Shown here: piece by piece, positions 1-10,341 of the stretch | Numbering within the stretch: the stretch's first letter is position 1 | Layout of the letters: each line of letters starts with the position of its first letter | Source: Gallionella sp. | GTDB taxonomy: Bacteria > Pseudomonadota > Gammaproteobacteria > Burkholderiales > Gallionellaceae | Length of the DNA stretch: 49,140 bases | Reading direction: 5' to 3' | Assembly: GCA_024641025.1 (NCBI GenBank) | Contig: JAHEDW010000010.1 | Span: 1-49,140 of the forward strand | Translations under genes and position numbers: made by a program | The notes under the pieces: generated by a model | Database searches by the model: none | The model's input: the letters and a program-made list of their open reading frames with translations, nothing else | Told to the model about the DNA's origin: nothing

Positions 1-244
1 GCTCATCTGAATTGCTTTCATCAATGCTCATGTTCATGTTCATCCCGGTGACGTTATTCAAACAAATGCTGGCGTATCATTCCTATGCAAAACGTACTGC
101 TTCGTTCTTTCGGCAGCCTTGCTAACTACAGCACAAAGTAATACAGAATTAGGGAAATGAAGATAATATTCACCAGCATACCTAAAAATATGACACTGTC
201 AGCAATGTACTTTTTACTAAGAAATTTCATTGAGGGCATCCTCA
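1..244. other. left-edge stretch without a supported gene
   Basis: No gene can be defended here. A plus-strand frame is open from the window edge to a TAA at 123-125 and could be the last 40 codons of an upstream gene, with a hydrophobic, Met-rich stretch near its start. A minus-strand ATG at 43 could instead open a gene leaving the window, but it has no ribosome binding site. The rest is AT-rich spacer downstream of the minus-strand cytochrome gene that ends at 245. Confidence 0.3.
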
Positions 245-607
245 TTACTTGGCCTTGCACTGGCAAAGTTTACGTATGTAGCCCACCAAGGCATCCACCT
301 CTTCTTCGGACAAGGTTGCGCCCCAGGGAGGCATCAAGGGTGATTTGCTGATTGAATGGCCGCCATCCTTGATTACACCCTTTATGTCGGCATCGGTACG
401 TTTTTCCATGTCTTTGGCTAAGGTGAAGTTGCGTGGATCTGTAGCGAAATCCGGTCCAACATTGATACCTTTGCCATCACCTTTTACACCGTGGCACTGG
501 GCGCAATAAAAATCAAACACCTGCTTGGCTTCTGCCGCATATGCTGAACTCACTGTGCATAGTGCCAAGTTAATTGCTATGGCAGCTGTTATTGCATACC
601 TTGACAT
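245..607 (-). CDS. monoheme class I c-type cytochrome
   Basis: A 120-residue periplasmic electron carrier. It has a signal peptide (about residues 1-24, ending near AYA/A), one covalent heme site CAQCH at 35-39, and a likely distal Met ligand in the LMPPWG segment near residue 92. This is the usual layout of a small class I cytochrome c. The ATG at 607 is chosen because GGAGG lies about 8 bases upstream; a longer reading from 664 would put extra residues before an otherwise good signal peptide. It lies 28 bases downstream of the diheme cytochrome gene on the same strand, so the two are probably co-transcribed. The electron donor and acceptor cannot be deduced. A role beside a nitrite, iron or thiosulfate oxidising system is possible but not shown. 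Confidence 0.85.
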   Translation of the reverse strand: MSRYAITAAIAINLALCTVSSAYAAEAKQVFDFYCAQCHGVKGDGKGINVGPDFATDPRNFTLAKDMEKRTDADIKGVIKDGGHSISKSPLMPPWGATLSEEEVDALVGYIRKLCQCKAK

Positions 608-635
608 AAGTTTATTCCTCCGATTATTCGCTTGA

Positions 636-1286
636 TTAGAAAGTGGTAACATATGCTGCAACATCTTCCAGTTCTTTCGGATTAAGTGCGCTAGAAAAAT
701 CCGGCATGTCTCGAACTGGTTTAAATACCTTGATGTTCGCCATGTAAGCGTAAATCCAGTCAGGATTCAAGCGTTTACTTGCTCCAATCAGACTGGGGCC
801 ACTTTTGCCGCCATGTACCTCGCCCCTAATGGCAAAAGCATGACACCCACTGCAGGGCATATCCTTAATGAAGATTTTTCTACCCATTATTGAGGCTTTT
901 GCTTTAAGCATGCCAGGTTTTACTTCAGAAGAGGTCAAGCCCATCAGAAATTCTGTAACCTCAGTAGCATCGCTTGCCGACAACTTGGGATGATCACCTG
1001 GATTCTGCTCAGTGAGAGAGTTGTATTTCATTGGACGAATCGGTATTGGGTTCTGCAACCACGCCACAAGCCAGGCCTTCTGGAACTTGCTGCCGGCATA
1101 CCATAGCTCCGGCCCTTTTTTTGCAAGCTGGTCTGCTATTGTCTTTTCCTTTGCGGGGCCATCAGTGTAATGACAACTGATACAGTTCTTCTTGAAGATA
1201 ACATTTCCACCGCCTGCATAGCTGTGCTCTGTCGTTATAACCAGCAAGGCTGCAACAAGAAAAACGGTGATTGATAACGATCTCAT
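636..1286 (-). CDS. diheme c-type cytochrome
   Basis: A 216-residue exported protein made of two cytochrome c domains in tandem. The signal peptide covers about 1-24. Heme sites are CISCH at 35-39 and CSGCH at 145-149. Candidate axial Met residues follow each site (RPMKY near 86 and RDMPDF near 194). The start at 1286 has AGGAG about 7 bases upstream. The gene is first in a two-gene operon with the monoheme cytochrome at 245-607, suggesting that the two exchange electrons or serve the same periplasmic oxidoreductase. Cyt c4-type and NirC/SoxX-like families share the fold, but nothing here fixes a specific assignment. Confidence 0.85.
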   Translation of the reverse strand: MRSLSITVFLVAALLVITTEHSYAGGGNVIFKKNCISCHYTDGPAKEKTIADQLAKKGPELWYAGSKFQKAWLVAWLQNPIPIRPMKYNSLTEQNPGDHPKLSASDATEVTEFLMGLTSSEVKPGMLKAKASIMGRKIFIKDMPCSGCHAFAIRGEVHGGKSGPSLIGASKRLNPDWIYAYMANIKVFKPVRDMPDFSSALNPKELEDVAAYVTTF

Positions 1287-1746
1287 ATATCACTCCTGTA
1301 TTTATAGATAATTCAGTGTCTCTTAACAAGTATATCCTTGGAGATACATCTTGATATAGAGGTTAAAACTACAATTTAGTTGTGTGATAAATCAATTGAA
1401 AGGTTTTATATGTGCATTTCTCAGTAATTAATAATATTAGGGTCACATAAGTCCATGTTAACTAGTGGTATTTGAAAAGCATGCTTTTAATTTCCAGAAT
1501 TGTAAAGTTTGTAGTGTTGCTGAATTTTCCTGCTTGATCTATTCTCCTATTTATAATTTTAGCAGAGACTGGATAGTCAGATTCAGATAGAGACTCAATA
1601 GCCAGACAAGGTAACATGATAGTGTCAGTTACTTTTATGATAACTCACCATGTTTTATGCGCTTAGCTAAACTAGGCTAATTTGTATCAAACTATGAGTG
1701 TTCATGTCGCTGTTTGCTTTTAACTCAGTAAGAATATTTCGGTGCT
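1287..1746. promoter_or_regulatory. AT-rich divergent intergenic region between cytochrome genes
   Basis: This 460-base, strongly AT-rich gap separates the minus-strand cytochrome operon from the divergent cytochrome gene at 1747, so it must hold promoters for both. On the minus strand TTGTTA and TATAAA are 17 bases apart close to the gene start (about 1298-1326), but they would leave almost no leader. A degenerate FNR/CRP-like half site (AATCAATTG) lies near 1388. No convincing operator or open reading frame was found. Confidence 0.35.
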
Positions 1747-2109
1747 ATGGCTCATATGAAACTTAATTTCATTATCGCAGTTTTAGCTTTAATGGTTACT
1801 GGTGGCGCACTTGGTGCAGATATGCCAGAACTTGCAAGGAAACTGAACTGTACAGCTTGTCATGATATAGACAAGACGATTGTCGGACCATCTTGGATGA
1901 ATATTGCCAAAAAATACAAGGGTGTTAATAGATTTACATTTGATGACAGGGACTACCCGCTAGTGGAGGGCATGATGATGAAAGTATCCAAAGGTGGCTC
2001 AGGAAACTGGATAACGACTCCTTATCCCATGCCTGCAAATGATGCTGCGGGAACTAAACAGGCTGAGATTAGAGAACTGGTTATTTTTATCTTGGGTTTG
2101 AAAAAATAA
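1747..2109 (+). CDS. monoheme c-type cytochrome (c-551/c-552-like)
   Basis: A 120-residue small periplasmic cytochrome. Signal peptide about 1-24 (cleavage near LGA/D), heme site CTACH at 35-39, a VGPSW segment after it, and a C-terminal YPMPAN Met-ligand region. These match the bacterial cytochrome c8/c-551 pattern, in which a short soluble cytochrome shuttles electrons in the periplasm. The translation start is uncertain: neither ATG 1747 nor ATG 1756 has a good Shine-Dalgarno, and the second would give a 117-residue product with a cleaner signal peptide. The gene is divergent from the two-gene cytochrome operon and convergent with the protoporphyrinogen oxidase gene, which makes the area a cytochrome/tetrapyrrole neighbourhood. 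Confidence 0.82.
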   Translation: MAHMKLNFIIAVLALMVTGGALGADMPELARKLNCTACHDIDKTIVGPSWMNIAKKYKGVNRFTFDDRDYPLVEGMMMKVSKGGSGNWITTPYPMPANDAAGTKQAEIRELVIFILGLKK

Positions 2110-2243
2110 GGCATCGTTTCGTTTATGAGGCTCAATAACATTAATATTCCTTTGATGACGGTCAAATCGATACGATATGCCTTGAAAATCTAGTCGGCCA
2201 TTCGGAACTTGAAGAAGTGATGTGTCATCCAATATTTGGATGA

Positions 2244-3701
2244 TCATTCGGTTACTCTGCTCATTGAATCAATTTGGAATGTGGTTTTGCCTTCTGACCT
2301 CTTTGAATCTTCATGCTTCTTCCGATCAATTGCGGGCCATTTACGCCCACTAAGTATTTGGTTTGCCACTTCATGGCCACGTGCAATTCTGTCACGCACT
2401 GATACTCCCCCCTTGTAATTGGCTTCTAGGTGGAGTCCGGGGAAATATTGTAAGCGGCTCGTGATTGCTTTTATTCGTGCCTGGTAATTCCCATGGTAAA
2501 GGGGCAGCGCCTCTTGATGCCTATCTATGCGCACCATCTCCGGGTCAGATTTAAAATCCAAAAGGGAACGTAAGACGCTGAGCGTTTCATCCAAGACTTG
2601 TTCGTTGTCCCAGTCAACGACTTGAGGTGCACGTGCACCTCCAAGATATGATGTCAGCAGAACCTTTCCAGGCGGCGCCCGATCTGAAAACAAAGTGCTC
2701 ATCCACAAATTTCCTGTCAGGATTGCACTTTCTCCTCTCGGTGCCAAAAATCCTGTGCCATCCAGAGGGTGTCTCACAGCGTCACGAGCTATTCCTGCAT
2801 GTAATACCGTCACGCTGGCGTAGCTTATGCCGCGTAACAGCTTCACAATCTCGTCGTCAAAAGCAGTGAGCAATCCTGCTGCTACCGGAGCAGGCGTTGT
2901 CACGACTACATGGGGTGCAGATACAGTGCGTTGGCCGTATGGTGTTGCAGCGGTGGCTTGCCAACCATCCTTGTGGCGAACCAGTTCTGCTGCGGCGTGA
3001 CCAGTGCGAAAATTGATCCCGGGAGTGTCGGCTAGGGTCTCAACCATCGTGCTCATGCCGCCTAGAAAGGAAAACGCATCTGTGGTGCATGCTGTACGCC
3101 GACGTAATATACGGTTAACCAGAATCCCTGCAAACAGGCTGCCATAGCGCTGCTCCAATGCAGTAAGACGCGGTAGGGCAGCGGCGGCGCAGGTTTGATA
3201 CGCATCCGCAGCAAGCGTGCCGGCGATAAATGGCTCAATGGCCTTTTCCAACATTTCGTGCCCGAGCCGGCGGGTAATAAATTCACTGACTGATTCATCG
3301 GCTGGTCCATTGGAAAAGATAAAGGGTTCAGCCAATAGGCGTAATTTGCCGCGCAGACTCCATAGAGGCGAGGCAAACATTGCTCCCAGTTTCATGGGAA
3401 GCGCCTGCAAACGGCCTTGGTGTAACAGATAACGACTTGCCTCAGCAGTAGGTAAACGCGATGATTTTGAATATTCCAGTCCTGATTCTCGAATTAGTTC
3501 TGTAACTTCGGGACGGAAATTCAATAACATGGAAGCAGCGCGTTCAGTAAGATAGCCGTCCTGATACGTACTCAATATTTTTCCGCCCGGGTGCTTGCTT
3601 GCCTCCCACACTTCGACGGACAGGCCGCTGCGTGCCAACCACCAAGAAGTGGCAAGCCCGGAAATACCACCGCCGATAATTAGCACATCAAGATTATCCA
3701 T
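2244..3701 (-). CDS. hemG: protoporphyrinogen oxidase, HemY-type flavoprotein
   Basis: A 485-residue FAD-dependent amine-oxidase-superfamily protein, best read as oxygen-dependent protoporphyrinogen IX oxidase, the penultimate step of heme synthesis. The dinucleotide-binding motif GGGISGLATSWWL is at about 10-22, followed by the acidic end of the second strand (VWEAS) and the PGG segment. The middle has the family-like PFIAGTLAADAY stretch, and the C-terminus has the second FAD contact region (GLHLEANYKGGVSVRDRI). Length is normal for HemY. The start overlaps the end of the radical SAM gene by 8 bases, so the gene is translationally coupled as third member of the operon. Related flavin desaturases (carotenoid type) are the main alternative, but the tetrapyrrole-linked neighbours favour a porphyrinogen substrate. 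Confidence 0.82.
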   Translation of the reverse strand: MDNLDVLIIGGGISGLATSWWLARSGLSVEVWEASKHPGGKILSTYQDGYLTERAASMLLNFRPEVTELIRESGLEYSKSSRLPTAEASRYLLHQGRLQALPMKLGAMFASPLWSLRGKLRLLAEPFIFSNGPADESVSEFITRRLGHEMLEKAIEPFIAGTLAADAYQTCAAAALPRLTALEQRYGSLFAGILVNRILRRRTACTTDAFSFLGGMSTMVETLADTPGINFRTGHAAAELVRHKDGWQATAATPYGQRTVSAPHVVVTTPAPVAAGLLTAFDDEIVKLLRGISYASVTVLHAGIARDAVRHPLDGTGFLAPRGESAILTGNLWMSTLFSDRAPPGKVLLTSYLGGARAPQVVDWDNEQVLDETLSVLRSLLDFKSDPEMVRIDRHQEALPLYHGNYQARIKAITSRLQYFPGLHLEANYKGGVSVRDRIARGHEVANQILSGRKWPAIDRKKHEDSKRSEGKTTFQIDSMSRVTE

Positions 3702-5187
3702 CTTTATTTCGTCGGTTCCCTTTTATTGGGCCACCTCCGGCAGCTACTTGTATATCCGTCTGCAAGAAAGATGAAATGTGAGCCAGGTGCTCTCGTCCTT
3801 GTTCATGTTTGCCCCCTGGTGATATTTCGTTGGGAGCTTGCAATTCTGCTTGAGAATATTGCTTAGTTGTTGCCATTGTCATCTCTTGTTGGATATTTGG
3901 TCGGGGCGGACCACTGGTTCCGAATCGTTTGGCGGACAGGGTGGCTAAATGCTCTTCAGTCACCATATCCATGCCAAGTTCATGCACATAACTTTCAGCC
4001 CGATGCTTGACCATTTTGCGAAGAAAGGATGGGACTCTTAAAATGCGTTTCTTCGCTCCTTCACTCCAGGCTATATTTCTTGGCTGTTCAAGCAATGGTT
4101 GTATGATGGCAGACCCATCTGGCACATGGATACACCAAGGATCCTCGTCCATCAGGTTGCCTCCCATGGCGAGAGGGCGAGCACGGCAACCACCACATAA
4201 TTTCTGGAATTCACAACTGCTACATTTTCCTTGGAGACTGGGATTGCGCAAGGCTTTGAAGGTGGGTGACTGCTTCCATATGTCCCAGAACTTCATTTGT
4301 CGAATGCTGCCCTCTTCTTCGGGGATGTACGGACATGCCGTTACACCGCCATCTGGAGTAATGCGGCAATAATGCACTCCTGCAAGACACCCTCCGCCTT
4401 CGTAACCAGTTGCTCGGGTAAGTGTTGAGCCGGGGTTGCGTTGATAGGCAATGCGATTGTAATGAGGTGCACAGCGTGCGCGGATCAGTAAATCAGGGCT
4501 TTGTTCCTGTGCCGCCACCAACTGGTTTAGTACCCGTTCATAGGAAACGGGGGAGATGTCCGACATGGATTCGCCGCGACCGGTACACACAAGAAAAAAA
4601 ACGTTCAATACACGAGCGCCAGATACGCGTGCAAAGTCAATCATGGCCTGAACTTCTCCAGCATTAGATTCTGTGACAGAGAAATGAATTTGGAAAGATA
4701 AATCGTGACGCTTGCAGGCATCAATGCCATCCATGGTTTTTTCCCACGCACCAGGAAGCCCGCGGAAGGCATCATGCTTTCCAGGATCAAGAGAATCTAT
4801 ACTGATACCTGTTCCAATTGCACCGGAAGCTTTTAGTGATTGAACGCGCTTATCAGTTAATGCAACTCCATTTGTACCAACCACCATGGAAAGACCAAGC
4901 GTGGTGCCATGTGACACCAGTTCTTCCAAGTCCGCGCGAAGCAACGGCTCCCCTCCTGTAAGGACTACCATTGTTTCAGTGCTGTGGTCCGCAATATCAT
5001 CTAGCAGTTTGCGAACCTCCTCAGTGGTGAGTTCGTTCTCGCCTCCATATTTCATGGTATCTGCGTCCATGTAACAATGGGCGCAAGCAAGGTTGCAACG
5101 TTTTGTCAGGTTGATGGCGAGCAGAAATAATTCATTTGCATCGTTATCCTCTGAATATGAAGCATCCATTATCATTTCACTAAGCAT
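3694..5187 (-). CDS. radical SAM/SPASM protein with C-terminal PCP_red-like domain
   Basis: A 497-residue protein. The radical SAM cluster motif is CNLACAHC at 31-38, followed by the GGEP motif at 78-81. A SPASM-type auxiliary-cluster region holds Cys at 267, 274, 285, 322, 325, 331, 334 and 352 (CPYIPEEE, then CSSCEFQKLCGGC). This arrangement resembles NirJ/AhbC/AhbD, which remodel heme or siroheme side chains, and also some peptide-maturation enzymes. Residues 371-423 form a domain with the pattern W-S-x-x-A-x-x-x-(L/M)-x-x-V-P-x-F-(V/L)-R, like the PCP_red domain at the end of the BchB/ChlB subunit of dark protochlorophyllide reductase. A Gln/Gly/Thr-rich tail of about 70 residues follows. 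The start overlaps the preceding Usp gene by 8 bases and has no clear Shine-Dalgarno, implying translational coupling. The substrate is unknown; a tetrapyrrole is inferred. Confidence 0.8.
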   Translation of the reverse strand: MLSEMIMDASYSEDNDANELFLLAINLTKRCNLACAHCYMDADTMKYGGENELTTEEVRKLLDDIADHSTETMVVLTGGEPLLRADLEELVSHGTTLGLSMVVGTNGVALTDKRVQSLKASGAIGTGISIDSLDPGKHDAFRGLPGAWEKTMDGIDACKRHDLSFQIHFSVTESNAGEVQAMIDFARVSGARVLNVFFLVCTGRGESMSDISPVSYERVLNQLVAAQEQSPDLLIRARCAPHYNRIAYQRNPGSTLTRATGYEGGGCLAGVHYCRITPDGGVTACPYIPEEEGSIRQMKFWDIWKQSPTFKALRNPSLQGKCSSCEFQKLCGGCRARPLAMGGNLMDEDPWCIHVPDGSAIIQPLLEQPRNIAWSEGAKKRILRVPSFLRKMVKHRAESYVHELGMDMVTEEHLATLSAKRFGTSGPPRPNIQQEMTMATTKQYSQAELQAPNEISPGGKHEQGREHLAHISSFLQTDIQVAAGGGPIKGNRRNKDG

Positions 5188-7405
5188 TCGGATCGCTGCG
5201 TGGATCTTGAGGGTTCATGTGAAAATAGCCCTTGGACTGCCATTCTTGCTTCACATTACTTACTGTTGCTAGATCGATACGAGATCGGTTGTTGTTCTGT
5301 GCCCATATTTCTACTTCTTTGATCAACATGCCGCGCACCATATCTGGTGCACGGCTGAGACTATTGCGGGCATCTTCATCCCAAGGCATGGATTCGCTGA
5401 CGTTGTTTGATCCGGACCGGAAAGTTTCCAACACTTGTCTTACAAAATCGACAGTGATTTCATTCAAACCATTCTTTGCGGCAATCGAAATAATTGCTTT
5501 GCGTGTCATGTCTCGACTCATGCCTGCAGGCAAGCCTTGTATCATTTCCTCCGCTTCGTGACTCCAGAGTAATTTGCTATCAGTGCCAACAGCATTGCTG
5601 CTAAAACCAAAGGGGCAAACACCTGGTTCCGATTTGGGAACTGGAACACCTTGCTCTTTAATGGCTTTTTCCATTTCTGCTCGAGCCAGCTTCATGCCGT
5701 TCTCGGCCACTTCTAGGGAGATTTCACCAAAACTGTTTTGTTGGGCAAAATTCTCAATATGCTTCCTGCAGGTGTCGCGCATGAAACCTTCGGGCACGCG
5801 CATCAGGCGTGCCAATGCAGCGGCATGCCAATGAATTTCTGTAGTCATTGAGGTCAATTGTTGAGGGTGGAAAGCTGTTGAATTCGTATAGAGTTCAGTG
5901 CCAGCACTTGTTAAGCCTTCTGTTTCCTTATATAGGAATGGCTGAATGTGTGTGGCGTTTACGGACCTGCTTTTTTCCTGACGGGCCTTCTTCATCGCAC
6001 GCATACTGAGATTATCGCGTACAGAGTGATCGTTTATGGTGAGTAGCAACGCAATTGCGTCATCAGACCAGGGCACTGCTTCTTCTGATTTAGGCTTGCT
6101 TTTTAGCTCTCCGGCATCATAGGCGGATACAATTTCTGCCATGGCCTGATTCGCATGGCCTGGCATGAGTTGCGCTGTTGCTTCGTCAACGATCCTCTGG
6201 GTAATAACGGTATGGCCATTCTCTTGAGCATATCGCAGTATGGCCATGCGAGCCATACTGCGGACAAATGATGGTACTCGCTCCATCCTGATCTCGGCTT
6301 CATGGGTCCATGAGGTCGTAATCCCCGACACGACATCTATCTCTGGTTGGTATTCACGCATGCTTAGCAAAATGGAGCAATCCACATTTTGCAGCAAATG
6401 TTCGCTATTGCCACCGATATCAAGTTCCTCATCGGCATGAATACCCAATTTACCTATGATCAGTAACGATGGATTAACCTTCCTGACATACTTTTCAATT
6501 GCATCGTGAGGCTTGCCATCGAGAAGTTCGGTTTCGATATTGACGCCAAAGTCTGCGGCAATGGATCGGGCGACTGACAAATGACCGTCATATATCTTGG
6601 CCAATCCAGAATCAATGATTTCTTCATGCAATTTTTCCTGATCCTTGAATTTGAAAACCTTGCCAGCTTCTTCAGACAGAACCTTGGCAATGCGGTTAAA
6701 TGCAACATAGTGATAATAGGGGTCAAATGCAGCGATAGCTTTGATGGGTACTTGCCAATATTTGGCCAAAGCCAAGGCAGTATTCAATCCTCCATAGGCC
6801 TTGGGTGAGCCATCAATCGCTACGACAATTGGACCTTCTTTAACTTGGCGGCAAGGCTCTTTGATGACCAATGTATCTATATTTGAGCGCCGAGCCACTC
6901 GCTTACAGACAGTGCCCAACCGACTTCCATGTATTGAGCCGAGACCCAATGCTCCCATAATGAGCAGGTCATAAGCGCCTGAATTTGTTTCTCGGGAGAG
7001 TTCCCGGTAATTTTTCCCCTCTAGGGAGCAGCGTTTAAATTTAATGCCGAGTTGCTTGCATTCATTTTCTGCCTGATCAAGATATGAATCTGTAATGATT
7101 GATAACCCACGTGTAATAAGATCATCATGCACGTCTCTTTGACGTTCCAGTTCCTGTTCCTGCCTGAACTGGTCTGGCAAGCCACCTTCCATTTGACGGA
7201 AGCGCATATCATGCATTTTTGCAGCATAGACATGTGAGCCAGTAATAACGGGGTTGTTTGCCAAATTGGCCAATGCCACTGCGCTTTGCATGGCGGCATT
7301 TGAATGGTCGGAAGAATCCAGCGCAACCAATATCCGTTGATGCAAACGAATTTCAAGTGTTGGACGCGACTTTTCCGCAGCAGTCATTGAAACTTGGGGT
7401 GTCAT
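5180..7405 (-). CDS. tandem universal-stress protein with five PCP_red-like repeats
   Basis: A 741-residue cytoplasmic protein. Residues about 22-185 and 190-350 are two UspA domains with nucleotide-loop-like glycine segments (GALGLGSIHGSRLG at 151-164; GKLG...GGNSEHLL at 318-338). From 364 onward five copies of a roughly 50-residue helical unit follow, each opening with a Trp (W366, W446, W526, W614, W675). The first reads W-T-H-E-A-E...V-P-S-F-V-R, like the PCP_red domain of light-independent protochlorophyllide reductase. A Cys-Pro dipeptide (C597-P598) in a linker resembles heme-regulatory motifs. The ATG at 7405 is chosen for its TTGAGG 8-9 bases upstream. It heads the operon with the radical SAM and protoporphyrinogen oxidase genes. 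A tetrapyrrole sensor, carrier or scaffold is inferred; no enzymatic residue set was recognised. Confidence 0.8.
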   Translation of the reverse strand: MTPQVSMTAAEKSRPTLEIRLHQRILVALDSSDHSNAAMQSAVALANLANNPVITGSHVYAAKMHDMRFRQMEGGLPDQFRQEQELERQRDVHDDLITRGLSIITDSYLDQAENECKQLGIKFKRCSLEGKNYRELSRETNSGAYDLLIMGALGLGSIHGSRLGTVCKRVARRSNIDTLVIKEPCRQVKEGPIVVAIDGSPKAYGGLNTALALAKYWQVPIKAIAAFDPYYHYVAFNRIAKVLSEEAGKVFKFKDQEKLHEEIIDSGLAKIYDGHLSVARSIAADFGVNIETELLDGKPHDAIEKYVRKVNPSLLIIGKLGIHADEELDIGGNSEHLLQNVDCSILLSMREYQPEIDVVSGITTSWTHEAEIRMERVPSFVRSMARMAILRYAQENGHTVITQRIVDEATAQLMPGHANQAMAEIVSAYDAGELKSKPKSEEAVPWSDDAIALLLTINDHSVRDNLSMRAMKKARQEKSRSVNATHIQPFLYKETEGLTSAGTELYTNSTAFHPQQLTSMTTEIHWHAAALARLMRVPEGFMRDTCRKHIENFAQQNSFGEISLEVAENGMKLARAEMEKAIKEQGVPVPKSEPGVCPFGFSSNAVGTDSKLLWSHEAEEMIQGLPAGMSRDMTRKAIISIAAKNGLNEITVDFVRQVLETFRSGSNNVSESMPWDEDARNSLSRAPDMVRGMLIKEVEIWAQNNNRSRIDLATVSNVKQEWQSKGYFHMNPQDPRSDPNA

Positions 7406-7425
7406 GTGATTTACCTCAATATGAA

Positions 7426-7584
7426 CTAGCAATCTATTGTGTTCATACAATTTTCAAGAGAAATAATGACAATTTCTTTGTAATGATTGGCAGAAAACAA
7501 CCCATCATTCTCCTGAATAGAATCGGCTTGGCTAACTCGTTCGCCGGGGACGAGTTTTCCTTGCCCTACTAAACCCGTTCTCAT
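7426..7584 (-). CDS. possible small protein, 52 residues, unknown
   Basis: A short open frame starts at ATG 7584 and ends with TAG at 7426-7428, 20 bases before the start of the Usp-PCP_red gene. The predicted product is mostly polar in its first half and has a hydrophobic EIVIISLEN stretch near the C-terminus and two Cys near the end. The Shine-Dalgarno is weak (GAG 4 bases before the ATG). A candidate promoter lies about 65 bases upstream. No family is recognised. It could be a real small protein co-transcribed with the operon, or simply an untranslated leader that happens to be open. Confidence 0.25.
   Translation of the reverse strand: MRTGLVGQGKLVPGERVSQADSIQENDGLFSANHYKEIVIISLENCMNTIDC
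7534..7556 (-). other. hairpin in the leader of the Usp/radical SAM/PPO operon
   Basis: A perfect 7-base inverted repeat (AACTCGT / ACGAGTT) with a 9-base GC-rich loop lies about 130 bases upstream of the Usp-PCP_red start, inside the possible small frame at 7426-7584. On the plus strand it is followed by only two further T residues, so it is not a convincing terminator. A leader regulatory structure is possible but unproven. Confidence 0.3.
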
Positions 7585-7647
7585 AATACTCTAGCAATTA
7601 ACCTAAAGTACAATTCGGATATCTCGCTCCTTCTTTCTTGATCATCG

Positions 7648-7675
7648 AATATATTAAAGCAAAGCAGTCAACCAA
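7648..7675 (-). promoter_or_regulatory. candidate sigma-70 promoter for the Usp/radical SAM/PPO operon
   Basis: Read on the minus strand, TTGGTT (7675-7670) and TATATT (7653-7648) are separated by 16 bases. They lie in an AT-rich stretch upstream of the operon, and the next gene, icd, ends at 7819. Between icd and this site there is a 6-base hairpin (ATCGCC / GGCGAT, 7702-7719) without a T-run on the minus strand, so icd has no clear intrinsic terminator. Confidence 0.35.
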
Positions 7676-7818
7676 TTACTGATAACGCAATAGTTCTCAT
7701 AATCGCCTTATTTGGCGATAGATCAGGGCAGTCCGATAGGATTAGTTTTAGCAAGATTCGCAGCGTTTTGCAGAATACATTTATGATTTCATGCATGATG
7801 GTCGAGCCTACTGATAAT

Positions 7819-10089
<2,271 letters not shown>

Positions 10090-10341
10090 CTAAAATTCAG
10101 ATCGAAAAAAATGGTGAAGGCTGGATACCGGTATATTCTCTATTTCTTAAGAAGTTGCATTATTTCATTGGACATGGGCCTTCAAAGGAAACTGTGCAAG
10201 GAAGCTCTAGTTACAAATTATAAAAGTCTTACATAACCTCTGAACGCTGTTGCTGGCTGGGAGAAAAGGTAATGTCACATGGTTTGGCTCAAAGGGGGGT
10301 GTAGGCAGTAATATACAACTCTTGAAATATACAGGTTCCCG

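Noticed and set aside
157..351. 64-codon plus-strand frame at the left end
   Set aside because: Its second half lies antisense in the cytochrome c gene and has no protein-like features; the weak GGGAAA before the ATG is not enough.
1380..1395. FNR box in the cytochrome intergenic region
   Set aside because: Only one half site matches; the other half departs from TTGAT at several positions.
2999..3432. Frames on both strands inside the protoporphyrinogen oxidase gene
   Set aside because: They are shadows of a full-length, well-conserved reading frame.
3694..5187. Heme d1 biosynthesis gene nirJ
   Set aside because: The cluster motifs are similar, but no nirD/L/G/H, nirE, nirF or nirS was seen nearby and the C-terminal PCP_red-like domain is not part of NirJ, so the symbol was withheld.
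7534..7560. Hairpin followed by a short T-run read as a plus-strand terminator
   Set aside because: No plus-strand gene lies upstream to terminate, and the T-run is interrupted; it is treated as a possible leader structure of the minus-strand operon.
7405..7600. Riboswitch (c-di-GMP, cobalamin or glycine class) upstream of the Usp-PCP_red gene
   Set aside because: Conserved core sequences of these classes were not found; only a simple hairpin is present.
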